Shown: in pieces, positions 1 to 7,779 of the stretch
Layout: the number at the start of each line of letters is the position of its first letter
Position numbering within the stretch: the first letter of the stretch is position 1
Assembly: GCA_003650585.1 (NCBI GenBank)
Contig: QMQS01000016.1
Coordinates: forward strand, 1 to 13,269
Length of the DNA stretch: 13,269 nt
Reading direction: 5' to 3'
Source: Candidatus Woesearchaeota archaeon
GTDB lineage: Archaea > Nanobdellota > Nanobdellia > Woesearchaeales > B29-G15
Position numbers and translations under genes: made by a program
Notes under the pieces: model-generated
The model's database searches: none
The model's input: the letters and a program-made list of their open reading frames with translations, nothing else
What the model was told of the DNA's origin: nothing

Positions 1-59
1 AAGCTCTCTGCTGTTGAGCCAAGGTCACCTGTCTCCTTCCATTTTGTTTTTATCTCACC
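1..59. repeat. Inverted copy of 147-205 at window edge (probable fold-back artefact)
   Basis: Bases 1-59 are a perfect reverse complement of bases 147-205; position 60 against 146 is the first mismatch. The two arms are separated by 87 bases (60-146). The right arm lies inside the DNA ligase reading frame. From position 60 onward the upstream codons still read as ligase sequence, while inside 1-59 that frame hits a TGA at 15-17. The simplest reading is a chimeric fold-back at a contig end, of the kind made by whole-genome amplification or assembly. A real inverted duplication is possible but would break an essential gene. Confidence 0.85.
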
Positions 60-1835
60 GTCTTCCCTATCTGGGATTCAAGGGAAATAGGGGTTGCCTC
101 CCAATTAATGATTAAAGCAATTCACCTAGCAACAGGCATTGCCGAGGGTGAGATAAAAACAAAATGGAAGGAGACAGGTGACCTTGGCTCAACAGCAGAG
201 AGCTTGGTTGCAAAAAAGACTCAGGCAACACTCTTTCAGAGAAAGCTCGATGTGGAAAAGGTTTTCACAAACATCAGAAAGGTTTCTTCTTTAGAGGGGG
301 CTGGCACTGTCAATAGAAAACTACAGCTGATAGCAGAATTGCTCACCTCTGCCACACCAAAGGAAGCAAAATACATAGCAAGAACCCTGCTTGGTGTGCT
401 GAGGATTGGTATAGGTGAAGGGAGTCTAAGGGATGCTATTGCCTGGGCATACCTACCAAGAGTGCTTGGTGTGTTTGGGGTTTGTAAGAGCTGCAATGCA
501 ATCGTACCTGTATGGGAGAAGTGCCTGGAGTGTGGCTCTCCTCTGGAATCAAGTGAAAAGGTAAATCAGAACATCAAGAGTGTTGTAATCTCAAACACCA
601 AGGAGCTAGAAACAAAGCCACTAAAAGGGATTGGGGTAATCATACCAGAGCCAAGTGAGAAGTCAAGAGAGATTTACAATTACATGATAGAAAAGCTACA
701 AGACGCTTACAACCTAACAAATGACTTTGGTGTGGTGGCAGCCGCTCTCAAACGAGAGTCCTTGGCAGGGTTGAATAAAATAGGCTTGAAATTGGGCACG
801 CCCATAAAGGTCATGCTCGCACTCAAAGTGGACTCGCCCAAAGAGGGTTTAGAGAGGGTTGGCTCACCATGCTTAGTGGATTACAAGTATGATGGATTTC
901 GGATGCAGATACATGGTTGGGATGGCAATATAGTGATATTCACAAGAAGGTTGGAGAATGTAACAAAGCAATTCGCCGAGGTTGCTGAGGTTGTAAAGAG
1001 GAATGTAAAAGCCAGCTCATTTGTGTTGGATGGTGAAGCGATTGGCTATGACCCTAAGACAGGCAAATACAGACCATTCCAAGAGATATCCCAGAGGATA
1101 AAAAGAAAGTACAACATACAAGAGCTCGCTAAGAAACTACCAGTTGAGTTGAATGTGTTTGATATAATGTACTACAATGGTGAAACGATTATAAAGAAAC
1201 CCTACAAAGAGAGACGCAAACTCATTGAGCAGATAATAAGCCCAGTCAAACTCAAGATACAGCCAGCCACTGCAAGGATTATAGCTTCAGAGGAAGAGGC
1301 CAAGGATTTCTTTGATGAGGCAATTGCCACTGGGCACGAGGGTATAATGTTTAAGAACCTCAATGCACCCTACAAGCCAGGGGCAAGGGTGGGCTATATG
1401 GTAAAGTATAAGCCCAGCGTGGATACAGTAGATTTGGTAATAGTGGGGGCAGAGTACGGAGAAGGAAAACGCGCCAGTTGGCTAAGCAGTTACTACCTCG
1501 CATGCCTCCATGACGACCAGTTCTTGGTTGTGGGTAAGGCATCAACAGGGCTTAAAGAGAAGTCAGAGGAGGGGCTCTCATTTGGTGATGTGACCAAGCT
1601 TTTGGAGCCATTGATAATCTCATCAAAGGGGAGGTATGTTGAGGTTAAGCCACAGGTTGTGGTAGAGGTTGGCTACCAAGAAATCCAGAAATCACCCACT
1701 TACAGCTCTGGTTATGCTTTGAGGTTCCCTAGAGTCATAAGGTTGAGGGATGATAAAGCTGTGGATGAGATAGCCACACTCGATGACATAAAGGAGTTGT
1801 ACGCAAAACAAACCAATACCACTAAAAGTGATTAA
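60..1835 (+). CDS. lig: ATP-dependent DNA ligase (archaeal LigI type), 5'-truncated, with Zn-knuckle insertion
   Basis: This enzyme seals nicks in duplex DNA during replication and repair through a lysyl-AMP intermediate. Numbering from the ATG at 108, the adenylated lysine is K260 in the KYDG motif. The FDIMYYNG and EGIMFKN motifs of the nucleotidyltransferase core follow, then an OB-fold region, and the C-terminus has the KSPTYSSGYALRFPR signature of archaeal ligases. The frame is open back to position 60, where the codons read VFPIWDSREIGVASQL, the normal sequence just before IKAIxLATG in archaeal ligases. The ATG at 108 is therefore internal, and roughly 40 or more N-terminal residues are lost to the fold-back at 1-59. 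Between the DNA-binding domain strand IAWAY (res 111-115) and YNLTNDFG (201-208) sits an unusually long segment with a CX2C-X9-CX2C knuckle (C126, C129, C139, C142). The 3' end overlaps the convergent kinase gene by 4 bases. Confidence 0.95.
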   Translation, partial: VFPIWDSREIGVASQLMIKAIHLATGIAEGEIKTKWKETGDLGSTAESLVAKKTQATLFQRKLDVEKVFTNIRKVSSLEGAGTVNRKLQLIAELLTSATPKEAKYIARTLLGVLRIGIGEGSLRDAIAWAYLPRVLGVFGVCKSCNAIVPVWEKCLECGSPLESSEKVNQNIKSVVISNTKELETKPLKGIGVIIPEPSEKSREIYNYMIEKLQDAYNLTNDFGVVAAALKRESLAGLNKIGLKLGTPIKVMLALKVDSPKEGLERVGSPCLVDYKYDGFRMQIHGWDGNIVIFTRRLENVTKQFAEVAEVVKRNVKASSFVLDGEAIGYDPKTGKYRPFQEISQRIKRKYNIQELAKKLPVELNVFDIMYYNGETIIKKPYKERRKLIEQIISPVKLKIQPATARIIASEEEAKDFFDEAIATGHEGIMFKNLNAPYKPGARVGYMVKYKPSVDTVDLVIVGAEYGEGKRASWLSSYYLACLHDDQFLVVGKASTGLKEKSEEGLSFGDVTKLLEPLIISSKGRYVEVKPQVVVEVGYQEIQKSPTYSSGYALRFPRVIRLRDDKAVDEIATLDDIKELYAKQTNTTKSD

Positions 1836-2437
1836 ATTAAACCATATTCTCGAAGACCCTCTAATAATAAGCTCTTGGTATTTTCAATAGAGCCAGAAGA
1901 ATCTATCCTCAAAATCTTTGTAGCATTAAACTCAGGGAGTAGCCTTTTGTGTTCCACCTCATTAATAACATAATCAAAGTTCTTCTCAAGCATCCTGAGG
2001 AAACTTAGGGTTTCATACTTATCACCCCTCTTCCCCTTAATCCGATTATATGCAGTTTTATAGTCACACCTCAAATAAACAACTATATCTGGAACCAAGA
2101 AACTAGAAGGGGAGAGTAGTTTGTATGTCTCCTCAATACTAAACCCTTGAGTTAGTCTGTAAGGGAAATGGTCCAACCAGCATCTTTGTGATATTAAATA
2201 CTTGTATTTTTTTGTCCATTCCCTAATTAGATGCATCTCACATCTTATTTCTGAAGAGAATAGGAGCAAGTCTGTATAAGGGTCCTCTCCAACCAAACTA
2301 AGCATTTCTCTAAGCCAATCAAAGTGGGGGTGCTTAAACCTCTTAACATCACCAAGCTCTCTTATATGCTTGTGTAGAAAGTCCAAGAGTGTGGTCTTAC
2401 CTGCTCCATCAATTCCACTTATAGCAATCCATACCAT
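1832..2437 (-). CDS. Thymidylate kinase-like P-loop nucleoside monophosphate kinase
   Basis: This is a 201-residue P-loop kinase with a Walker A motif GIDGAGKTT at residues 8-16. It has an arginine-containing segment (SQRCWLDHFPY, 83-93) at the place where thymidylate kinases carry DR(Y), a hydrophobic strand ending in YLRCD (121-125), and a basic LID-like stretch around 132-142 (RIKGKRGDKYE). Length and motif order fit the dTMP kinase family, which phosphorylates dTMP to dTDP. The DR motif reads QR here, so the exact substrate (dTMP or another nucleotide or nucleoside) is open. It follows the DHH phosphoesterase gene by 17 bases on the same strand. The palindromic A/T box at 2454-2467 lies at the right distance to give it its own, nearly leaderless, transcript. 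Its stop codon overlaps that of the convergent ligase gene. Confidence 0.75.
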   Translation of the reverse strand: MVWIAISGIDGAGKTTLLDFLHKHIRELGDVKRFKHPHFDWLREMLSLVGEDPYTDLLLFSSEIRCEMHLIREWTKKYKYLISQRCWLDHFPYRLTQGFSIEETYKLLSPSSFLVPDIVVYLRCDYKTAYNRIKGKRGDKYETLSFLRMLEKNFDYVINEVEHKRLLPEFNATKILRIDSSGSIENTKSLLLEGLREYGLI

Positions 2438-2453
2438 ACCTAAAGAAGAACCA

Positions 2454-2467
2454 TTTAAATATTTAAA
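2454..2467 (-). promoter_or_regulatory. TATA-like box for the kinase gene, inside the DHH gene's 3' end
   Basis: A 14-base perfect palindrome (TTTAAATATTTAAA) is centred about 24 bases upstream of the kinase ATG at 2437. It overlaps the stop codon of the DHH gene. An archaeal TATA box at this distance would start transcription at or just before the ATG. The call rests on composition and spacing only. Confidence 0.4.
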
Positions 2468-3483
2468 CTTTCTCTAAACTGTTCTAAGAACCTCTTGAAA
2501 TCCCCTTTCTTAACATTGGCACCACATGCATACTCATGCCCACCGCCATAACCCTCCACTCCCTCCAATGCTTTCTCCAATGCCTTGTTTATCTTTATCC
2601 CTCTAGCTCTGATGCTAATCTTCATCTCGCCATTTTTCTCCCTAGCCACAATCACAATCTTGTGTGGGTATCTGTAAATTAGCTCCAGTGCAAGGTCTGC
2701 AGTCAAACTCAGTTTGTCGCCTGGGTAAACAAACACAAAGAGTTTGCCATGGTGGGTGTAGTGCTTTACTGCTTCTCTAAGGAGTTTCTCGTACACAGCC
2801 CAGTGCTTCAAATAGTGTCTCCATATGAACTTGCCCTGAGGGGTGCTCTGCTTAAGGATTTCGTCAGGGTGCTTTATCCTCGTGAGCACCTTTACGCATT
2901 GCATTACCTCCTTTGTTCTACCCTTAAGCACCATTGAAAAAACACTCACCAACTTACCCAATTTTGTGTTGAATAGAATCTCTTCTGGTTCTGACTCACT
3001 ACCAATGTAACCAGGATACTCTTGCTTGAATTTGGGTAGAAAATCTGGTATGCAGAAATCACCCACCACACCAGTTGCAGCAATCCATATATCCTGATTT
3101 ACCACATTATAAGCAATCCAAGACACAGGTACATAGGCGTCTGGATTATCTTCTCTCGGATTAAAGTAAAGCACATTCTCACGCTTAACAACCTGGTGAT
3201 GGTCTATCCATATCACAGGCACTCTGGCCTTATCAATAAACCCCTGGTCCACAAGCGGTAGGTCTAAAACAAACACCTTGTCTGCTGAGTATTCCTCAAC
3301 CTTTCTTGCATTCTCCTCCACAAGACGGGGTGTGGACTTGATGATTACGCCCTTTCCCTCCTTGCGATACCTGTACAGCAGAAGGAATGAAGCCAAACCG
3401 TCTGGGTCGTCATCAAAAAAGAATATAGGTCTTTTTGCCGTCTCCAATTCACTTAGTAGCTTTTTGTATATTTTGGCTTGCAT
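2455..3483 (-). CDS. DHH-family phosphoesterase with C-terminal DHHA1-type GGGH motif
   Basis: This 342-residue protein belongs to the DHH superfamily of Mn-dependent phosphoesterases (RecJ-like nucleases, oligonucleotide and cyclic-dinucleotide phosphodiesterases). Visible motifs are motif I DDDPDG (24-29), motif II with D74 (VLDLPLVD), the name-giving D94-H95-H96, and motif IV GVVGDF with D142. The C-terminal substrate-binding loop reads GGGHEYACGA (313-322). All main metal ligands are present except that the first His of the usual HxDxDG motif is Asp24. There is no obvious accessory domain or membrane segment, so it is a cytosolic stand-alone enzyme. Many archaea have several such RecJ/GAN-like proteins tied to DNA or RNA metabolism; which activity this one has cannot be told. 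It lies 34 bases downstream of the large HTH gene, with a TATA box in that gap. Confidence 0.85.
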   Translation of the reverse strand: MQAKIYKKLLSELETAKRPIFFFDDDPDGLASFLLLYRYRKEGKGVIIKSTPRLVEENARKVEEYSADKVFVLDLPLVDQGFIDKARVPVIWIDHHQVVKRENVLYFNPREDNPDAYVPVSWIAYNVVNQDIWIAATGVVGDFCIPDFLPKFKQEYPGYIGSESEPEEILFNTKLGKLVSVFSMVLKGRTKEVMQCVKVLTRIKHPDEILKQSTPQGKFIWRHYLKHWAVYEKLLREAVKHYTHHGKLFVFVYPGDKLSLTADLALELIYRYPHKIVIVAREKNGEMKISIRARGIKINKALEKALEGVEGYGGGHEYACGANVKKGDFKRFLEQFRESLNI

Positions 3484-3503
3484 ATTAAGATAACTCGGGG
3501 GTG

Positions 3504-3513
3504 CTATAAAAAG
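3504..3513 (-). promoter_or_regulatory. TATA box for the DHH phosphoesterase gene
   Basis: CTTTTTATAG on the minus strand is centred 25 bases upstream of the ATG at 3483. That is the archaeal TATA spacing expected for a leaderless mRNA. It sits in the short gap after the stop of the large HTH gene, so the DHH gene may be transcribed independently of it. Confidence 0.55.
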
Positions 3514-3517
3514 CTTT

Positions 3518-6500
3518 TCAAAATTGTGTGCCTATGCACTCCTCTATTTGGGCTCGGCTAACCCCAATCTTCTCTGCCAATTCTTGGGGCGGGGTGCCTC
3601 GGGCAAGATAATTGCAAGCCATGCCAATAGGTGTTGTGTCTCCATCATAGACCTTCATATACCCAAGGTTTACCATTGTTGCGGTCTTTTTAGCAATCTC
3701 TATTAGTCCATTATAAACTCTACTATTGGGCATGGGATTTGCAAGCATCAGCCTAAACACATCATCACTAGTGAAGCTCGCTTCTGGAGAGAGTTGATTC
3801 AAACGGTGTTGAATTTCAGTAAAACTGCAACACTCATTGGCAATCCTCACAAACATCTCTTGCGGGGTTTTAAAACCATCTTTATGAGCCTCAAATGCTT
3901 GGTTGAGTTTCTCAAATGCTTGCTGATAGGGGTCTGTGAGCATCCAAGCCAAGCTTCCTTGGTTTAAACCAAATAGCCGCTTTACCTCTTGAGAGTTACC
4001 ATTGTTGAGATTCAACACCAAAGACTCTAGAGGTAACTGGCTAGTATCGTACCAATCAATCTTCCCCTGTTCTAGGTAATGCCTAAACTGTTTCTCTAGA
4101 ACATCCAAGCGAACATCACCAATATATCTCTTATACACCATCAGACCCTCTTTCACAGTGAGTCTATATTCTGGGAGGGGGGCATAAAAGTTGAGCCAAT
4201 AGAGAAAATCAAACAGGTTCCTCGCTGTCACGCTAGTAACACCCTCATCCAAGGTAAATGTAACCATATCAGCTATTTCCCTTATTACCCTCCATGCCTC
4301 AAGCTCTGAGTTCTCTCGCCTGTTGTATTCTTCAGTGATGGCTTTGATTTTGAGAGCGTATGGGGCATACATCTTGAAGAGCCACCTTGCATCCCCTTCT
4401 AGAAGTCTAAATCTCTCCACAAGAGCCTCTACTGGGTCCATGAGTTGTGGTGGTTTGATTTCCTCATTAGGGGTTTCAGCACTTATGCCAAGTGCAGCAT
4501 CAATGGTTTGGTATACCCGTTCTAAATGGAAAACAAGCACATAGCCACCCTGACCCTTGTAGCATGTGAATAGACACTCCTGTTGTTTCAATCTGGGCGC
4601 CCATTTTGGTCTCTTTCCATCCTCCCTTTTGCTAAAGACAGAAAGAAGCACCTCTTCTGGTACACCAGAGAGAGCACTCACCTCTGCTGTAGGGATTCTA
4701 GTCCGGTGTACAACATGGGGAAGCATTTTGCCAATTAAAACCGAATAATGCTCAGAGCCATTACCAAAAACTTCTCTGTTAGGACTGCAAGATGCAACAC
4801 TTTTAATCACATCATCCACCAAGCGATGAGTGGCTCCCTCTAGGCACCTCAGTAGGTATTCTCCACTCTCATTTAGCAGGTTAATTGATTTTATATGCTT
4901 AAGCAGCATCACAGCTTTTCTGGGGTTAATGCCCCTTCGCCGATATGCCTCTCCAATTGTGGTTTCTGTAGTAGAAGCAAGAGCCAAAATAAAATCCAAT
5001 AAGGGCTGTTTCAACACACCGAGCGTAATCTCACTTAGAGTCTTAAAGTTGAAAGGTAATGCATTTTGCATGGTGTGTAGGGTGACTGGGCTTTCCCCAT
5101 TAAGCAACTCCAACACTCTTGCTTCTATACCCTCTTTGTTTAAGGAGTAGTACACCCTATTCTCCTTCCTATTCCTCTTAAGTAACCCCTTAGAACAAAG
5201 GGTTTTAATTGCGGAGCAAACCGTCGTTTCTCCGAGTCCACTCTTAGTGACTAACTCTTTAAAGTAGAGAGGAGCTTCCGAGAGCAAATGATAAAACTTA
5301 GAATATGTATCTACCTTTCTATACCTAGTTTGCCTCACCTCTAACCCAAACTCCCTCATAGCCACATTATAAGAAGGAAAATGTTTAAGTAACCTTGACT
5401 CTGGGAATTGCTCTTCAAACACTCTTCTTGGTGGGGCAACCCCATCAACTGATAAAGCCACTGCTGTGGCTCTCAACATCTTCAGCTCCTTCTCTAGCTC
5501 TAATTGTTTATCGGGAGGGTATAGCCCCACCCTTCTCAGAACTGATATGGAGTTTTGAATGGCTTGCCTTGAGAAGCTAGTTCTAGCTATTTTCTCTTCA
5601 AGTGTCAATTCAGGGTCAGCTATCACACTATAATTCCTAATGGCCCTTGTGAGATGATACATCAAGCCCTTTGAGAGAGAGTTCTCTGTAGCTATCGCTT
5701 TGCTGACAGGGATGAATAGCCTACTATTAAAGAAAATCCTATTGTAATCTCTGTGTGTGAGTCCAGCATTTGGGTAAACAGTATCAAGAACCTCTTGCTT
5801 GAGTTCATCAACAGGAACCCAATCATAAAGTAAACCAGCTCTATTTAGAACACTTAGCAATTGCCTAAATCGGTTGAGAGTAATACCCAAATTCTCTGCT
5901 GTGTGCCCATCGTGGTGAAATATTACCTCTAAGTATTCAGGTTTGAGAGCAGCAGGAAGCACCTTGTGGCAATACTTCGGCATATATCTCAGCTGTGCAA
6001 TTCTTCCAGCAATAACGTTGCGGAACTCCGTATCTTTAAGGGCCTCTTTTATATCCCGATTGTTTGTATCTAAGGGAAACAAGTAACCCAAGATAAGCAG
6101 CACTTGCTCAAGTGTGCGTCGCTTTCTTGCGTAGAGCCCTGCTGCCTTTAATGCATGAACCAGCTCATGCCAATGCCCCTTGGTAATACCCAATATCTTT
6201 ACTCCGTATTTGGAGGAGATATTCTGGTTTAGTACTTCGAAACACCTCGGTGAGAGAGCTAGCTTCAATCTTTGCATGTCTCTCTTATCCAACCCATACT
6301 TCTGTGCTATCTTTCTTGCAGCCAGCTCGAGCTGCTTGCTCTTATCACCAAACAGAACATCAAACTCCTCGACCAATGGAGGGATACCACAGTACATCCT
6401 TGGATGAACATTTGTCACAAGATAATAAAGCAATTTGAGTTTGCCAGCCAGGGGTGTGTTCTCTTTTTTAAGCACCTCACGAAACAAGAAATCAAAATTC

Positions 6501-6676
6501 TCCAAAGAGGGTTCTATGCCGGAATAGAGTTGCTCTGGCACATGTTCGACAAAAGAACCAAGCAACTGTAATTTGGCTCTTGTTACGGGGTCAATAGCTT
6601 CATCTACTTTAGTGGTGGTTGATAACTCATCCTTGAGTTCTATTCCTCCCTCTACTAGTCCTTCTAAAGAGCTCAT
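3518..6676 (-). CDS. Very large protein with repeated helix-turn-helix units, function unknown
   Basis: I do not recognise this 1052-residue protein. It has no signal peptide, membrane segment, P-loop or nuclease motif that I can see. Residues 457-515 form a clear winged helix-turn-helix of the ArsR/MarR/TrmB kind. Related HTH-like units end in the same pattern, a leucine followed shortly by GL(Y/L): ALKAAGLY (G180), VLNRAGLL (G281), VLRRVGLY (G384), TLCSKGLL (G497), and a degenerate LKHIKSINLL (N599). Spacings are 101, 103, 113 and 102 residues. Further HTH-like stretches lie at about 655-684 and at the extreme C-terminus (1027-1048, PPQELAEKIGVSRAQIEEC). The N-terminus holds a two-copy repeat of about 44 residues (YSGIEPSLENFDFLF at 51-65 against YCGIPPLVEEFDVLF at 95-109). 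The design suggests a long nucleic-acid-binding scaffold or regulator; that is inference. It is divergent from the PHP gene across a 167-base region and followed by the DHH phosphoesterase gene. Confidence 0.85.
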   Translation of the reverse strand: MSSLEGLVEGGIELKDELSTTTKVDEAIDPVTRAKLQLLGSFVEHVPEQLYSGIEPSLENFDFLFREVLKKENTPLAGKLKLLYYLVTNVHPRMYCGIPPLVEEFDVLFGDKSKQLELAARKIAQKYGLDKRDMQRLKLALSPRCFEVLNQNISSKYGVKILGITKGHWHELVHALKAAGLYARKRRTLEQVLLILGYLFPLDTNNRDIKEALKDTEFRNVIAGRIAQLRYMPKYCHKVLPAALKPEYLEVIFHHDGHTAENLGITLNRFRQLLSVLNRAGLLYDWVPVDELKQEVLDTVYPNAGLTHRDYNRIFFNSRLFIPVSKAIATENSLSKGLMYHLTRAIRNYSVIADPELTLEEKIARTSFSRQAIQNSISVLRRVGLYPPDKQLELEKELKMLRATAVALSVDGVAPPRRVFEEQFPESRLLKHFPSYNVAMREFGLEVRQTRYRKVDTYSKFYHLLSEAPLYFKELVTKSGLGETTVCSAIKTLCSKGLLKRNRKENRVYYSLNKEGIEARVLELLNGESPVTLHTMQNALPFNFKTLSEITLGVLKQPLLDFILALASTTETTIGEAYRRRGINPRKAVMLLKHIKSINLLNESGEYLLRCLEGATHRLVDDVIKSVASCSPNREVFGNGSEHYSVLIGKMLPHVVHRTRIPTAEVSALSGVPEEVLLSVFSKREDGKRPKWAPRLKQQECLFTCYKGQGGYVLVFHLERVYQTIDAALGISAETPNEEIKPPQLMDPVEALVERFRLLEGDARWLFKMYAPYALKIKAITEEYNRRENSELEAWRVIREIADMVTFTLDEGVTSVTARNLFDFLYWLNFYAPLPEYRLTVKEGLMVYKRYIGDVRLDVLEKQFRHYLEQGKIDWYDTSQLPLESLVLNLNNGNSQEVKRLFGLNQGSLAWMLTDPYQQAFEKLNQAFEAHKDGFKTPQEMFVRIANECCSFTEIQHRLNQLSPEASFTSDDVFRLMLANPMPNSRVYNGLIEIAKKTATMVNLGYMKVYDGDTTPIGMACNYLARGTPPQELAEKIGVSRAQIEECIGTQF

Positions 6677-6808
6677 TCTTGAGAACAGCAGTATAACTCA
6701 AACTAAACCCCTTTTTAGCACACATAGGATTAGGTTAAAGAATGGCAAGCCAAGACTTATAAATCTTTCTCCTTACCAAGGCGTGACACTATGTTAAGGG
6801 TAAAAGAA

Positions 6809-6819
6809 AAATTTAAAAG
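6809..6819 (+). promoter_or_regulatory. TATA-like box for the PHP gene
   Basis: AAATTTAAAAG is centred about 30 bases before the ATG at 6844. No Shine-Dalgarno is visible before that ATG, which fits a short-leader or leaderless transcript. A second box, CTTATAAAT at 6756-6764, is nearly symmetrical and could serve this gene with a longer leader or the divergent large HTH gene. Confidence 0.4.
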
Positions 6820-6843
6820 ACAACCTAAGTTTTTCCTGCTGAG

Positions 6844-7713
6844 ATGAACCATCTCACAAACATTATGTTTAAAACCCCGAATTTCGAGGCACTCAAGCAA
6901 GCGGGGTTTACTCTCACAGATATGCACTTTCATTCACTCTACTCTGACACCTTCACTAGGATAAACCACATACTCAATAAAGCATCTGAGTTGGGCATCA
7001 ATGTTGCATTAACAGACCACAACAGCATCGAGGGGGTAAGACGCGCCTATAATAATAGGCATAAGGTAAACATAATTCCTGGGATAGAGATTAGTTGTGT
7101 GGAGGGTCACCACATACTTGTTTACTTCCCCACCTTAGACGCTCTCGAGGATTTTTACATAAAGCATGTTGAGGGTAGGCAAAACAAGGACCCCTACTCA
7201 TCCACTTCAATCAAAACAGAGGAGTTGTTGGATGCCTGTGAGAGCTATGATTGCCTCATTGTGGCAGCCCATCCCTTTTCATTTGGGTATTATGGAATCA
7301 TGAAAAATATTATGAGAGGTTTTATTAGCAAAGATGTCTTGGAGAGGATCCATGCAATAGAGGTGATATGCGGTAGCAACCTCAGACGGCATAATAGGGA
7401 TGCCCTAGAGCTTGTGGAGCAGACCGGCAAGCCATTCACAGGAGGTTCAGACGGTCACTCAATAGGTGAGATGGGGAGTGTTGTGGTTTGTACAAAATCC
7501 AATACCACAAGGGGAATTCTTGAAGAGATAAAACAACGAAAGAACCTTGTCATAGGGAGAGAAAATAAGCTTAGGTATAAACTCCTCTCTGGTTCAAAAC
7601 TTACCTGTTGCCATCTCCCCTACTTAGAGTCCAACCTCAGGTTTAGATACAATAATCTTTATAAAAAGAGTCTCAAATACTATAAGGAGAGGCTTAAACA
7701 GAAGCTCCCGTAG
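6844..7713 (+). CDS. PHP-domain metal-dependent phosphoesterase
   Basis: This 289-residue single-domain PHP protein has the full set of metal ligands in order: DxHxHS (D26, H28, H30), TDHN (57-60), GIEIS with E82, AAHPF with H143, and GGSDGH with D203 and H205. PHP proteins hydrolyse phosphoesters; stand-alone archaeal members are mostly uncharacterised, and relatives include histidinol-phosphatase, 3',5'-nucleoside bisphosphate phosphatase and DNA polymerase proofreading domains. The C-terminal 40 residues after the domain are rich in Lys, Tyr and Arg. They are encoded by A/T-rich DNA that should also hold the promoter of the tRNA-Arg, whose first ten bases overlap the end of this gene. The start at 6844 is assumed; an ATG at 6865 would also leave the domain complete. 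Confidence 0.88.
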   Translation: MNHLTNIMFKTPNFEALKQAGFTLTDMHFHSLYSDTFTRINHILNKASELGINVALTDHNSIEGVRRAYNNRHKVNIIPGIEISCVEGHHILVYFPTLDALEDFYIKHVEGRQNKDPYSSTSIKTEELLDACESYDCLIVAAHPFSFGYYGIMKNIMRGFISKDVLERIHAIEVICGSNLRRHNRDALELVEQTGKPFTGGSDGHSIGEMGSVVVCTKSNTTRGILEEIKQRKNLVIGRENKLRYKLLSGSKLTCCHLPYLESNLRFRYNNLYKKSLKYYKERLKQKLP

Positions 7714-7742
7714 TCTAGTCTGGATAGGACATAACCCTGCGG

Positions 7743-7758
7743 TATCTCGAATGCAGAA
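7743..7758 (+). other. tRNA-Arg intron 1 (position 37/38)
   Basis: This 16-base intron sits at the canonical archaeal site. The bulge-helix-bulge is formed by TAACC/GGTTA, then the central helix CTGC/GCAG, with 3-base bulges GGT (7741-7743) and AAA (7757-7759). Cutting after the second base of each bulge gives exactly the 7-base anticodon loop. The intron's own terminal hairpin is very short. Confidence 0.8.
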
Positions 7759-7779
7759 AGGTTATAGCCCGGGTTCGAA

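Noticed and set aside
108..110. ATG taken as the true ligase start
   Set aside because: Codons from 60 to 107 read as conserved ligase sequence (VFPIWDSREIG...), so the ATG is internal and the gene is truncated by the fold-back.
236..496. Minus-strand ORF of 86 codons
   Set aside because: It lies wholly inside the ligase gene on the opposite strand, with no motif and no promoter.
4323..5150. Plus-strand ORFs of 60-106 codons
   Set aside because: They are antisense shadows of the large HTH gene, low in complexity and serine/leucine-rich as expected of reverse frames.
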